From the NCBI GenBank assembly GCA_945906915.1, contig CAMDSI010000002.1, forward strand, positions 1-42,954: 42,954 bases of DNA. The letters are read 5' to 3'. This document shows, one piece after another, positions 8,877 through 17,890 of this stretch. The notes under the pieces are model-generated. The model was not told where the DNA came from. It saw only the letters and a list, made by a program, of their open reading frames with translations, and did not search any database. The stretch is from Spirosoma fluviale. GTDB taxonomy: Bacteria; Bacteroidota; Bacteroidia; Cytophagales; Spirosomataceae. The position numbers and the translations under genes were made by a program. The first letter of the stretch is position 1; each line of letters starts with the position of its first letter.

Positions 8877-9770
8877 ATGAAAAAATTATTGCTCCTTTCC
8901 GTACTATTTTCAAGCTTTTGCCTACAGGCTCAAATGATAAACGATCCATCGTTTGATTCGAAAGTCTCACAACCATTCTACAAAAACAATAGTGGCCCTA
9001 AAGTATTAATTGAAGGTGGGCATCATAATTTTTTAATTCAAAGAACTTTATTGAATCCTTTTATTGACTTAGTTAAGTCAGATGGATATAATCCAGAAAT
9101 TGATTCGTTGCCCATTACTAAAAAATACCTTTCTAACTATAACGTAGTGGTACTTAATCCAGCTTTGCCGTTTGATTATGGTACAAAAAAAGAGGTGGGT
9201 GATTTGATTACTTTTTCAAAGGAAGAACTAGATCATATATACAATTATGTATACAAAGGCGGCTCGCTTTTGATTTTAATAGATCGTACTCCTTTTGACG
9301 TGGCTATGTCTCCACTATTAGATAAGTTTGGTATCAAATCAGCATACGGAAATGTGGCGGATTCCCTTCATATGGTCAAAGAATTTGGCAAAAATGTTAT
9401 CCAATATTCTAAGGAAAATGGATTGCTTACTGATAATCATCCTATCTTAAAGGGGCGCAATGCTAGTGAGGCAATTAATAATGTTGTCATTATTACGGGA
9501 AGTGCCTTTAAGGGAAATGCCTTTACTAATATTTTACCTACCTCTACTAATGCATTTATTGGAAATGCCGGAGTTAATACTTCTTTAGAACAGGGTTCTT
9601 CGCAAGGTTTGGCAGGGAAGGTAGGCAAAGGTAAGCTGGTTGTTCTTTCAGATTCCGAGATATTTATAGCCATGCTTTTCGGAAAGAATAAGGTAAAGGT
9701 GGGGATGCAAATGCCCAATTATGATTTGAAACAATTTGCCCTTAATATCATGCACTGGCTTTCCAAGTAA
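8877..9770 (+). CDS. Exported protein with a class I glutamine amidotransferase-like (DUF4350-type) fold
   Basis: A 297-residue protein with a signal peptide (residues 1-19, ending LQAQ). Strands PKVLIEGGHHN, YNVVVLNPALPF, GGSLLILIDRTP, AINNVVIITGSAF and GKGKLVVLSDSEIF alternate with helices. This is the order of GATase1-like/DUF4350 domains, which often sense or bind rather than catalyse. No nucleophilic Cys elbow is seen, so it is probably not an amidotransferase. The gene is preceded by the promoter at 8812-8844 and followed by a hairpin with a T-run at 9773-9798, so it is transcribed alone. The function is unknown. Confidence 0.6.
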   Translation: MKKLLLLSVLFSSFCLQAQMINDPSFDSKVSQPFYKNNSGPKVLIEGGHHNFLIQRTLLNPFIDLVKSDGYNPEIDSLPITKKYLSNYNVVVLNPALPFDYGTKKEVGDLITFSKEELDHIYNYVYKGGSLLILIDRTPFDVAMSPLLDKFGIKSAYGNVADSLHMVKEFGKNVIQYSKENGLLTDNHPILKGRNASEAINNVVIITGSAFKGNAFTNILPTSTNAFIGNAGVNTSLEQGSSQGLAGKVGKGKLVVLSDSEIFIAMLFGKNKVKVGMQMPNYDLKQFALNIMHWLSK

Positions 9771-9772
9771 AT

Positions 9773-9798
9773 CTCTTCTTGTTGAAGAGTTGTTTTTT
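9773..9798 (+). terminator. Intrinsic terminator
   Basis: CTCTTC (9773-9778) pairs with GAAGAG (9784-9789), followed within 2 nt by a run of seven T. It is short and AT-leaning but well placed, just after the stop at 9770. Confidence 0.6.
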
Positions 9799-9863
9799 TA
9801 CGATTTAATGGCATTTTTCAAACAAATTTTCATTCGTTTTGTTTAATTAAAAAAACAGATGAA

Positions 9864-10304
9864 ATGAAAAGAAAGCAATTTTTAAATACCGTCTCGGGTG
9901 GTTTAGCCGCTGTATGTGTTTCGTGTTTAGCCGCAGCTTGTTCGAGTAACGAGGCACCTACACCTAATACGCCATCAGGAGGAAATAATTCAAATCCTGT
10001 GAGTAATGCGTTTAAGGTTAATTTAGACTCGGAGTTGCGAGGTGTTAATGAGTTTATTGCTAAAAATGGGGTCATTTTGATTCGAACAGCTACAGGAAAT
10101 ACGGCCTTAAGCTTTTTAGCAGTTTCCTCCGTTTGTCCTCATGCTGGTGCGACGGTAGAGTACCTTAGTACTAATTTATCATTCTTATGTATAGCACACG
10201 GGTCTACCTTCAGCTCTGATGGTGCTTTGATTTCTGGTCCAGCCACTAGGGGCCTTACTAAATTAGTCGTTGAAATTGTCGGAACGACGCTGACTGTTAA
10301 GTAG
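9864..10304 (+). CDS. Rieske [2Fe-2S] lipoprotein
   Basis: A 146-residue protein with a leader containing Lys-Arg-Lys and a lipobox ending LAAAC (Cys26). A low-complexity linker rich in Pro, Asn and Ser follows. The Rieske domain carries both ligand motifs: CPHAG (Cys-x-His) and CIAHGSTF (Cys-x-x-His), with GPATRGL in the Pro-loop position. Small stand-alone Rieske lipoproteins of this type probably transfer electrons at the periplasmic side of the membrane. No cytochrome b or oxygenase partner is nearby, so the redox partner is unknown. The gene appears to be transcribed alone. Confidence 0.92.
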   Translation: MKRKQFLNTVSGGLAAVCVSCLAAACSSNEAPTPNTPSGGNNSNPVSNAFKVNLDSELRGVNEFIAKNGVILIRTATGNTALSFLAVSSVCPHAGATVEYLSTNLSFLCIAHGSTFSSDGALISGPATRGLTKLVVEIVGTTLTVK

Positions 10305-10327
10305 CATTTTCGTCCGAATTCAGAAAT

Positions 10328-11200
10328 CTAAGTCGGCGAATTTTTTCGATTACTTATTAAGTAGTAGGCCAAAATAGAGAAGGCAAAACCAACAAAAATC
10401 AAAAAATAATTTACCGGTTTTTCGGCTGTTAGTGACATCCGAAGCAAGATGGTCGTGATGATAAAACTTGCATTTCTGAATATCAAATTAAATGAAAAAT
10501 GATACATGAAGGAAACGATAAGTAAAAACACATCAATGAAAATCATGACGGTGAAAAACTCACTGTAGAAGATGGTATTGGGATTAGGGTATTTGTGATT
10601 TGATTGCATGGCTGCAAATACATCCTGAATCCAAATGGATAAACTTGAAAAGCTTAAGACAAACAAAATGATCATCATCAAAAAGGACATAATTTTTTTG
10701 ATGGCCACAAATTGTTGAATGTCATTAATCGCATCAGAGCGTTGCGAATTTTTGTAGAGTTTATAGTATAACATCGTAGCCGCCAGCATCAATAAGGAGG
10801 CAATTAAATCATATACGAGACTTAGCAAATGCACATCTTGGATGGATAGCGCTTTGCCAAAATCTAAATCTGCAATGTCATGAAAAAAGCTTCGCAAGGT
10901 AATTAGCGTGATTACCTCGAATTGCTTGCCAATAAATTCTGAAATAGATTTTGGAATGATGATGACTAATAACAAAACCTCATAAAAAAGTATAAAACTG
11001 AAAGGCGTGTAGATTGCCTTCAGGTAACTATGCTGGAAGTCCTTGAAATAGTGGAAGTTGTTTGCTAAAAATATGATACCTAAATGGAGAACAAACGCCA
11101 GTAGTGCGAGCCTTAAGATAACAAGCTCCACGATTCGAATTCGCTTAGGGCTTACTAGGCGATCGAATAGTTGGTCATATGTAGCTAAAAATGATAACAT
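10328..11200 (-). CDS. Conserved multi-pass membrane protein of unknown function
   Basis: A 290-residue protein with about seven or eight hydrophobic helices, for example LALLAFVLHLGIIFLA, FSFILFYEVLLLVIIIP, LVYDLIASLLMLAATMLYY, IMSFLMMIILFVLSF, FTVMIFIDVFLLIVSF and YFLIFVGFAFSILAYYLIS. A charged loop, FEVITLITLRSFFHDIADLDF, lies after the second helix. No catalytic motif is recognised. It is 48 nt downstream of a small membrane gene and is probably the last gene of a three-gene unit with 11249-11605 and 11605-11784. A channel- or voltage-sensor-like helix bundle is possible but unsupported by any clear motif. Confidence 0.7.
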   Translation of the reverse strand: MLSFLATYDQLFDRLVSPKRIRIVELVILRLALLAFVLHLGIIFLANNFHYFKDFQHSYLKAIYTPFSFILFYEVLLLVIIIPKSISEFIGKQFEVITLITLRSFFHDIADLDFGKALSIQDVHLLSLVYDLIASLLMLAATMLYYKLYKNSQRSDAINDIQQFVAIKKIMSFLMMIILFVLSFSSLSIWIQDVFAAMQSNHKYPNPNTIFYSEFFTVMIFIDVFLLIVSFMYHFSFNLIFRNASFIITTILLRMSLTAEKPVNYFLIFVGFAFSILAYYLISNRKNSPT

Positions 11201-11248
11201 AAAATCGTAGTTTTTTGAAATCTAGTATGTTATAAACGGTCTTATATT

Positions 11249-11605
11249 TTAATTTGAGGCTGTTTTCTTGGCTTTTGCCACAGGTTTTTCCTCCTCTTTC
11301 CCTAAAACTTCCATTTGATCTTGTACAATTTCCTTCAGCGAATTATCAAAATAAACGCCATCAGATTCCATGTCTGCGATGTTGCGGTGCATGGCTTTAT
11401 AGATAACTTTTTTCTCATCCTTAGTCAGGGATTTGTTTGCTGCAAGATTTCCTACGAAATTGACTAGACCGGCTCTAGGGCCCGATTCTTTTTGGAAAAC
11501 ATAGGTCTCGCTCTCCATGACAGAGAATTCTCTGTACACCGCTATGATAAATACGATAAAAAGAGTCGATATAACTGCGGTAAGTAAAATAATATCCATA
11601 TCCAT
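11249..11605 (-). CDS. Small single-span membrane protein of unknown function
   Basis: A 118-residue protein with one N-terminal membrane helix (about residues 5-23, ILLTAVISTLFIVFIIAVY). A charged soluble part and a Lys/Glu/Ala-rich tail ending in KAKKTASN follow. The start ATG (11603-11605) shares one base with the stop of the upstream gene (TAATG), which implies translational coupling. I do not recognise the family. Its soluble region, with NLAANKSLTKDEKKVIYKAM, looks helical and could sit at the cytoplasmic face near the larger membrane protein encoded next. Confidence 0.75.
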   Translation of the reverse strand: MDMDIILLTAVISTLFIVFIIAVYREFSVMESETYVFQKESGPRAGLVNFVGNLAANKSLTKDEKKVIYKAMHRNIADMESDGVYFDNSLKEIVQDQMEVLGKEEEKPVAKAKKTASN

Positions 11606-11784
11606 TATTTCTTCAATTTAGAGTTGATAAAATTTAATAAACCGAGAATTGTGGGCGGCCATAAACCAATAAAAATGGCTTTGTCTTTGTCTCCGACTAC
11701 CAAGAAAAGGTATTCACTAACAAAAATGACAATTATGACTAATACGATGATAAGAATTTCTGAGGCTTTAAAGTTTTTAAACAT
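11605..11784 (-). CDS. 59-residue two-helix membrane protein
   Basis: A short frame from ATG 11784 to TAA 11605 with two hydrophobic segments: ILIIVLVIIVIFVSEYLFLVV and KAIFIGLWPPTILGLL. It ends in Lys residues. Its TAA overlaps the next ATG by one base (TAATG) and the codons look like normal coding sequence, so I treat it as the real first gene of this unit. There are 37 nt between its start and the terminator at 11822-11847, enough for a promoter core though none is clear. The function is unknown. Confidence 0.75.
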   Translation of the reverse strand: MFKNFKASEILIIVLVIIVIFVSEYLFLVVGDKDKAIFIGLWPPTILGLLNFINSKLKK

Positions 11785-11821
11785 GACGAGTTTTTAAGTT
11801 GTAGACTAATATACAAAAATT

Positions 11822-11847
11822 AAAGCCACAGAAAATCTGTGGCTTTA
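11822..11847. terminator. Intrinsic terminator behind the fasciclin gene
   Basis: AAAGCCACAGA pairs with TCTGTGGCTTT over 11 bp around an AAA loop. On the minus strand it follows the fasciclin gene (stop 11868) and precedes the small-membrane-protein unit. Confidence 0.85.
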
Positions 11848-11867
11848 ATAATAAATTAACTTTAACC

Positions 11868-12380
11868 TTATTTAGGAAGCACAACTGTATCAATCACGTG
11901 AATGATTCCGTTACCTGCCTTTAAATCAGTAGCAACCACCGTAGCTGTACCACCTTTTTCGTCAGTTAATATAACTTTTCCGTTTTTTAACGAAGCTGTT
12001 ATTGAACCTCCACTAACTGTTTTCAATGATAATGAACCGTTTGCAGCAGTGATAGCTTTCACTACCGTTGCAGCATCGAATGTACCAGCAATGACGTGGT
12101 AAGTAAGAACTTTAGCTAATGTCGCCTTGTTCTCTGGCTTTAATAAATAATCAACAGTACCTGCTGGTAATTTAGCAAATGCTGCATTCACAGGAGCAAA
12201 AACCGTAAATGGACCTGCACTCTGTAATGTCTCTACTAATCCTGCTGCCTTTACAGCTGCAACTAACGTAGTGTGATCTGCTGATCCTACAGCAATATCT
12301 ACAATTGTTTTTTGAGCGTTTGATGCAAAGCTCAAGCCGACTAAAGCGACTAATGTTAATGCGATTGATTTTAATTTCAT
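11868..12380 (-). CDS. Fasciclin (FAS1) domain protein, secreted
   Basis: A 170-residue protein made of a signal peptide (residues 1-22) and one FAS1 domain. Motif H1 is GPFTVFAPVNAAFAKLP, followed by the conserved VLTYHVIAGTFDAA and the late NGIIHVIDTVVLPK. FAS1 domains mediate adhesion and matrix association, and single-domain secreted versions are common in Bacteroidota. The gene stands alone with its own terminator. The assignment is firm and the partner is unknown. Confidence 0.95.
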   Translation of the reverse strand: MKLKSIALTLVALVGLSFASNAQKTIVDIAVGSADHTTLVAAVKAAGLVETLQSAGPFTVFAPVNAAFAKLPAGTVDYLLKPENKATLAKVLTYHVIAGTFDAATVVKAITAANGSLSLKTVSGGSITASLKNGKVILTDEKGGTATVVATDLKAGNGIIHVIDTVVLPK

Positions 12381-12534
12381 TTCTTTTTTGTTTTAGTACA
12401 ATCACATAACTATTTAATTATGAATTAGTTTTGAAATAAATTAGATTTAACATATGATTCGTTTTCTCCTTTTAATCTGCACGTTAGAAATCCTATTATC
12501 AAAAAATTGATACGCCTGTAAGCGGAAGGACCGA

Positions 12535-13203
12535 TTAATTTTTTATACACCGCACCGCAACCCCTACTCCTCGTCCACCTGCATCAGTGGCCGCACTGTT
12601 CTCATCAAAATAGAGGCCATTTGAATAGGAATTAGTAGTTGTGCTCGTCCAGTAATCACCATTATAGCCACTATCCGTTACTTTTCCATCACTATTCGAT
12701 CGGTAACCTGTTAAAGGTAATTTAAGTGGTGATAAAAAAGCGCCGCTGGCATTTTTGGTTTTCCAAGTAGCAATTTCCTCCTCAAATTCTGAAGCCGTGG
12801 GTAATCTAAAGCCAGTCGGACATGGATTGCTGATTCCTGTCGCTCCCTGCCAAAGATCAGCATTTTGGCTTTTCAACCAGTCGGTGGGGAATTTAGTTGA
12901 TTCAATAAACTTATCGTTTTCTGCAACAGCCGATTTAGCGAGTTTTTTGGTAGTAAAGGATGACCTTTTCTGATGGCCGTCTGATGATCGTCCCCATTGG
13001 AATAAATAACCATAGGAAGCCTTATCACTACTTGATTGGGCTACTTGAGTTGCGCCTAAATTACGATCCATCCAAATTTTTCCTGTTAGGGATTTCACCT
13101 CTATGGGAGAGGAAGGATTAGTCACCTTGTCCTGAGCCTTCAGGTTAAGAGACCCTGACATAAGTATAATGCAGCATAGGAAGCCAGGATTGCATTTATT
13201 CAT
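12535..13203 (-). CDS. FISUMP-domain exported protein
   Basis: A 222-residue protein with a signal peptide (residues 1-23). It has the 'Fibrobacter succinogenes major paralogous' layout: KIWMDRNLGATQVA near the start, YGYLFQWGRSSDGHQ, then the signature CPTGFRLPTASEFEEE, YWTST, and the closing VAVRCIKN. These surface domains resemble formylglycine/C-type-lectin-like folds and are of unknown function. Its first codons overlap the stop of the upstream carboxypeptidase-regulatory-like gene by 8 nt, so the two are co-translated and may act together at the cell surface. A second FISUMP gene is at 34175. Confidence 0.9.
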   Translation of the reverse strand: MNKCNPGFLCCIILMSGSLNLKAQDKVTNPSSPIEVKSLTGKIWMDRNLGATQVAQSSSDKASYGYLFQWGRSSDGHQKRSSFTTKKLAKSAVAENDKFIESTKFPTDWLKSQNADLWQGATGISNPCPTGFRLPTASEFEEEIATWKTKNASGAFLSPLKLPLTGYRSNSDGKVTDSGYNGDYWTSTTTNSYSNGLYFDENSAATDAGGRGVGVAVRCIKN

Positions 13204-14479
13204 TTACAGCTTTTCTTTGAATTTTTCGGATAGCAGCCTCTATGGATTTCTCCGGTTCTATGATATTGTATTTTCCCCAAAAATCCGGGTCAGCTAAACT
13301 AGCCACTTTATCTGACATGATTACATTGGAGGTCAATTTCTGCGTATTTTGAACCTCTGGGATGTCCTGTGTTTTCCAATCGGTGACCGCTAGTTCAATC
13401 GAGGTGGTGTAGCTGGTGTTGAATATTTTTTTGGCCCAATTTAATTTAAATGTCAAATCCGCACGAGAATAGGCATATATCCATTTACCATTCTGTTGTC
13501 GGTAGTTGATTTGATAGCGGACTTCTGTAGGATATACATCAAGTCCAAAAGGTTTTTTCCGCGTAAATTTAAGTCCTGCCTTGACTTTATCTTCTACATT
13601 TAGGGAGAAAGTAGCGCTGATGACAGCAAGACTTTTCGCATCGATATACAGTTTCCCGTAGTAAAGAGGGCTGTCTATTGTGGGTTTTTGTTTGAAAGCT
13701 AGAACTAAAACTTGGTTATCATTTATTTGGGTATTATCCTCTAAACTAAAATCATATAATTCGGATGCATCATCTGAAAATATATAACTGGGATATTTAA
13801 CTAAATCAATGAATAAGGCGGAAAAAGGACCTCCTTGTAGTTTGAAATTTACGGTGTCTAATTTCGTGTAATCCGTATTTTTTCGGCCTTTAAAAAGACT
13901 GATTTGGTCTGGCGAACCTCCTATAAAAGGCTGCTTTTGAATACTAAGGATGGATTCAGAAAGGGAGACGTAGGTACGCCGTTTTCGAATGGTTTCACGA
14001 TAAAAACCAGTCATTTGAATGGGGTCATCTCCGTAATTTTCTAATCGATTAGCCAGTACCCCGGAAAAGATATTTTTTGCATCTGTCTCATTGACCACTA
14101 CTTCTTTTAGTATCGTATTGCTGGGTTCTAAATACAACACATTTTTTTCTGGCTTTAATTCGCTGATGGAAACAACTTTATTAGTATATCCCAAAAATGA
14201 AATAATTAGGCTTGAATTCTCCTTTTCGTTTGGGATTTTAATGGAGAATTTCCCCTCGCTATTGCTAATGGTGGAGATGGTGGTTCCGGAAACGGTGATA
14301 CTCGCATAGACTAGTTCATTCCTTGTTTTACTGTCCAAAACCGATCCTTTGAATTGCTTGAACGAACTCGAATCTGTCGTCTGATAGACGGAGAAACGGG
14401 CTTCTGATTGCAACTGAGCAAGCAGGAGGAGGAATAATCCTATCAGTCCTCGAAAATACAAGTGCAGGTTAGTTTTCAT
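13196..14479 (-). CDS. Carboxypeptidase-regulatory-like domain protein, exported
   Basis: I choose ATG 14479, which opens a clean signal peptide (MKTNLHLYFRGLIGLFLLLL); a start at 14503 would add eight residues before it. The 427-residue product has a CarboxypepD_reg-like domain in residues 45-125 (FKGSVLDSKTRNELVYASI, then SEGKFSIKIP). The rest is a beta-rich region with LYIDAKSLAVISATFSL and YPTEVRYQINYRQ. This layout is common in Bacteroidota surface proteins related to SusC/TonB-dependent receptors, but there is no barrel or plug here. It is co-translated with the FISUMP gene. The function is unknown. Confidence 0.82.
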   Translation of the reverse strand: MKTNLHLYFRGLIGLFLLLLAQLQSEARFSVYQTTDSSSFKQFKGSVLDSKTRNELVYASITVSGTTISTISNSEGKFSIKIPNEKENSSLIISFLGYTNKVVSISELKPEKNVLYLEPSNTILKEVVVNETDAKNIFSGVLANRLENYGDDPIQMTGFYRETIRKRRTYVSLSESILSIQKQPFIGGSPDQISLFKGRKNTDYTKLDTVNFKLQGGPFSALFIDLVKYPSYIFSDDASELYDFSLEDNTQINDNQVLVLAFKQKPTIDSPLYYGKLYIDAKSLAVISATFSLNVEDKVKAGLKFTRKKPFGLDVYPTEVRYQINYRQQNGKWIYAYSRADLTFKLNWAKKIFNTSYTTSIELAVTDWKTQDIPEVQNTQKLTSNVIMSDKVASLADPDFWGKYNIIEPEKSIEAAIRKIQRKAVNE

Positions 14480-14535
14480 ATGTATTTTCAAATATAGTTT
14501 CAAAATGATTAAATTGAAAGATTAAACTTAATAGT

Positions 14536-15972
14536 ATGAAATTTTCTTTAAATAGATTTAAAAGTCGGTATGCCGCTATGGTATATATATTTTTATTTCC
14601 TGTTTTGCTATTTGGCCAAAACAAAAAGCCCAATATTATTTTCATACTAACTGATGATCAGCGTTGGGATGCGCTTGGCGTTGCTGGTAATGCTATTATT
14701 CAAACGCCTCAGATGAATGCATTAGCTAATTCAGGTAGTTATTTTAAAAATGCATTCTCAACAACACCTATTTGTGCGGCAAGTCGTGCTTCCATATTAA
14801 CAGGTTTATATGAACGCACTCATGGGTACACTTTTCAAAAACCTAAATTAAAACAACCCTATGCAGAAATCATGTATCCTAAACTATTAAAGGATAATGG
14901 CTATCATGTGGGTTTTTATGGAAAGTTGGGAGTGATTCTAGATAATCCCAATCAGTATTTTGATCAAAGTGATTTTTATGATCGTGGCGCAAGTGCAGAT
15001 AGGCGGGGATATTTTTACAAGAAGCTGGGAGATGATACCGTTCATTTAACTCGTTTTTCTGGCCAACAGGCACAAGAATTTATAAAGAATGCTCCATCAA
15101 ATAAGCCTTTCTGTCTTTCGATTTATTTTAGCGCTCCACATGGTCATGACCCATCTAAGGAACAATATTATTGGCAAGAAAAATCTGATTCTCTATACAA
15201 AAATAGTACGATTCCGACTCCTGTTTTAGGGGATAAAAAATATTTTAACAACTTACCATCAGAGGTACAAAATGGCTTTAATAGGGTAAGGTGGAAATGG
15301 AGATTTGACACACCAGAAAAATACCAAGAGATGGTTAAGGGATACTATCGCATGATTACTGAAATTGATGATGAAATCGGGTTTATCCGTAAACAATTGA
15401 AGGAAAAAGGGGTAGAGGACAACACAATAATAATTGTGATGGGCGATAATGGCTATTTTTTAGGTGATAGGCAATTAGCCGATAAATGGCTGATGTATGA
15501 TATGTCAATTCGAATTCCATTAATCATTTACGACCCAAGATTAACCAAACATGCAGCAATTGATAAGATGGTTTTAAATATTGATATCACTAAAACAATA
15601 GTTGATTTAGCAGGTGTAGAAGTCCCTAAAAATTATCAAGGAATGAGTTTAGTGCCATTTCTAAAAAAGGGAAACATACAATCAGATAGGACGGCTATTT
15701 TAGTGGAACATCTTTGGAAAATTCCAGATATTCCTTCTAGTGAAGGGATTAGAACGGAACGCTGGAAATACTTTCGTTACAGACTGATTAAAGCGCCTGA
15801 AGAATTATATGATTTAAAGAAAGATCCACTCGAGAAATATAATCTTGCAGCCGTGCCTAAGTATGCAAAAATACTTGCACAATTGAGAAAGCAATGCGAA
15901 GAAACTGCATTGAAATACCAATCCGAAAAACTTTGTCCGGACGACCCTTTTATAGAGGATAAAAAATTCTAA
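14536..15972 (+). CDS. Sulfatase, exported
   Basis: A 478-residue type I sulfatase with a signal peptide (residues 1-28). The N-terminal metal-binding motif is IIFILTDDQRWD (Asp40, Asp41). The formylglycine motif is Cys80-Ala-Ala-Ser-Arg84 (CxAxR), needing an FGE-type activator that is not in this window. The second metal site is MGDNGYFLGD (Asp304, Asn305), followed by KWLMYD. C-terminal ELYDLKKDPLEKYNLA is typical of the family. It should remove sulfate from glycans or other sulfate esters in the periplasm. The 56 nt in front of the start hold a partial match to the box seen at 6215 and 8812 (TAGTTTCAAAATGAT at 14495-14509). Confidence 0.95.
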   Translation: MKFSLNRFKSRYAAMVYIFLFPVLLFGQNKKPNIIFILTDDQRWDALGVAGNAIIQTPQMNALANSGSYFKNAFSTTPICAASRASILTGLYERTHGYTFQKPKLKQPYAEIMYPKLLKDNGYHVGFYGKLGVILDNPNQYFDQSDFYDRGASADRRGYFYKKLGDDTVHLTRFSGQQAQEFIKNAPSNKPFCLSIYFSAPHGHDPSKEQYYWQEKSDSLYKNSTIPTPVLGDKKYFNNLPSEVQNGFNRVRWKWRFDTPEKYQEMVKGYYRMITEIDDEIGFIRKQLKEKGVEDNTIIIVMGDNGYFLGDRQLADKWLMYDMSIRIPLIIYDPRLTKHAAIDKMVLNIDITKTIVDLAGVEVPKNYQGMSLVPFLKKGNIQSDRTAILVEHLWKIPDIPSSEGIRTERWKYFRYRLIKAPEELYDLKKDPLEKYNLAAVPKYAKILAQLRKQCEETALKYQSEKLCPDDPFIEDKKF

Positions 15973-16040
15973 TTATGACGGATTAGTGTGTCATATAAGG
16001 TCGGGGGATTGTTTCCCAATAAGCAATCAAATAAGTTTAT

Positions 16041-17786
16041 TTATTGCACATCAAGGTTGGTGTATTTTCCGGCAATTATAAGTTTTGTAAAGACCGCTTT
16101 TTCACTGCATTTTCCCGTTTTCTTCTTTTTTATATCAAAAGCATTTTGGCCATCAATACAGAATTTTTTATCTTTTCCAGACCATTTGACGCCTTTTTCT
16201 GATTCAGCATACCAATAAAAAGAATCACCTACCATATCTACTGGAATTTCAATTTGATACGTACTATCTGATTTAATTGGATACCATCCAATTGATCTCC
16301 AACCTTTTTTAAATTTATAACCATAGGCGATTGAGATTGCCTCTTTTGATTTATTAGTTATAAATACACTAGGTGCTAATGTGGAATCTATGGTAAATTC
16401 TTTCTTAGTCTCAACAGCATTATTAAGGGAGTTCGATGATCCACCTTTGTAGGCAGCGTAAAATAAAAATCCGAATACTCCAAAAATCAATAATTTAGTA
16501 AATACTGACATTGATTTGTTCTTCGCAACACCAATAAGTCCAACAGGGAAGAATAAGATGAGCAATAAATAAACTAACCATTTCTTATCATACCAGGCTT
16601 TTGAAGTGGAGTTGTAATTTGTGTCTGAATAATCTGAATAAGTAGATGATGAAGATCCTATTTCAATTGCTCTTGCTTCGTTTAGTCTTTTTAGGTCTTC
16701 AATTTTATTAGAAATCAGCGTTTGCTCATTAAGATACTTTGAAATCTCCTCAGTACTAACTTGGAGTTCTGATAAACCCTGTTGTGTGAATTTAGATTTA
16801 GAATAAAAACCTTCAAATGACATTAAGTATTCATCAATTGCATAATAAACGCTAGCGTATTCACCAGGAATACTGAATTTCTGCATACTAGCTTTTGACA
16901 CATCCTTCGTAAATTCAAGTTGATTCTCTTTGAACAAAAGAGTTGCTCTATCCGTGGCATGGTATTTAGTAGTATTAATTATCTTTTTCACATCAGCTAA
17001 TACTCCATTAATTTCTGTATGAAAGTCTTCAATAGCAAGCTTATTAATGGTTACGGTGCAGTTAGTTTCTAATTTATTGTCTTTGACGAACTTGATAAAA
17101 CTCAAGCCTTTTTTATCCTTTCTGATGGTATAATATAAATCATCCCCTGGAACTAGGTTGAGTAATTCGTTTTGCATTAAATAGAGTATTAACCCAGAGC
17201 CGGAATAGGATTTTTTTAATTCATTTAACAATCTAGTCTCGCTCAAAATTTGGACTAATTTATTCGTTTTTAGGTACTCAAATAATGCTTTTCCCTCTAA
17301 AGCAATTTCGATAGGGCTATTAGTGCTTTTAAAGTAGTTAGAGGCCTTGTCTGTATTGTCCTCATAGGATGTTAATAGATTATCTGTGAATTTAAAGGTA
17401 AATGCAACCACCTCTCTATTTTGTAATTTACTATCGCCATAAGCTGTTAATTCAATTCTTTCTCCTGACTTTAATACAGATTTAGTTTCTTTCGTTTTAA
17501 TTAAAACAGCTTTTATATAATTGATATCTTGTCCAAGCTCAAATTTTTTATTTAATACCTTCAAATTTAATTCATCAATTTCCCCCTTTAACCAGCTATT
17601 GAAAAATGAGCGGTAATTGACAATTTTGGGAGTGGTATTTAATAAATGGTCAAAATCTTGAATCGATTTGTTATTTTTCACTAAACCATCTACTACATCA
17701 GGATGATAGAAAGTGTTATTTTCATTTAATTTAAGCCATATTTGATAGGCTTTTATAATTTTAGGAAGGGATGTGTTAGTTATCAT
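16041..17786 (-). CDS. Membrane protein with C-terminal DUF1036 domain
   Basis: A 581-residue protein. Residues 1-360 are soluble, mixed alpha/beta and unrecognised; a coiled-coil-like stretch runs at about 350-375. Two hydrophobic segments at about 400-450 (WLVYLLLILFFPVGLIGVA and LLIFGVFGFLFYAAY) anchor it. The last 110 residues match DUF1036: AISIAYGYKFKKGWRSIGWY, SFYWYAESEKGVKWSG, KKFCIDGQNAFDI, and the second Cys in KTGKC. DUF1036 domains are usually small, secreted or membrane-tethered and of unknown function; a long N-terminal extension is unusual. It lies 104 nt downstream of the FMN protein and may be transcribed with it. Confidence 0.8.
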   Translation of the reverse strand: MITNTSLPKIIKAYQIWLKLNENNTFYHPDVVDGLVKNNKSIQDFDHLLNTTPKIVNYRSFFNSWLKGEIDELNLKVLNKKFELGQDINYIKAVLIKTKETKSVLKSGERIELTAYGDSKLQNREVVAFTFKFTDNLLTSYEDNTDKASNYFKSTNSPIEIALEGKALFEYLKTNKLVQILSETRLLNELKKSYSGSGLILYLMQNELLNLVPGDDLYYTIRKDKKGLSFIKFVKDNKLETNCTVTINKLAIEDFHTEINGVLADVKKIINTTKYHATDRATLLFKENQLEFTKDVSKASMQKFSIPGEYASVYYAIDEYLMSFEGFYSKSKFTQQGLSELQVSTEEISKYLNEQTLISNKIEDLKRLNEARAIEIGSSSSTYSDYSDTNYNSTSKAWYDKKWLVYLLLILFFPVGLIGVAKNKSMSVFTKLLIFGVFGFLFYAAYKGGSSNSLNNAVETKKEFTIDSTLAPSVFITNKSKEAISIAYGYKFKKGWRSIGWYPIKSDSTYQIEIPVDMVGDSFYWYAESEKGVKWSGKDKKFCIDGQNAFDIKKKKTGKCSEKAVFTKLIIAGKYTNLDVQ

Positions 17787-17890
17787 GTTTTTTAGAATTT
17801 GAGCGCTAAAGAATGTTTTCTTTGGAATAAATATTTATCCTATCTTACGTTGAGATTTTATTATAATTGTTACCTAAACATTTTTCAAAA

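Noticed and set aside
8877..9770. Active glutamine amidotransferase
   Set aside because: The fold pattern fits, but the nucleophilic Cys elbow and the catalytic His-x-Glu pair are missing.
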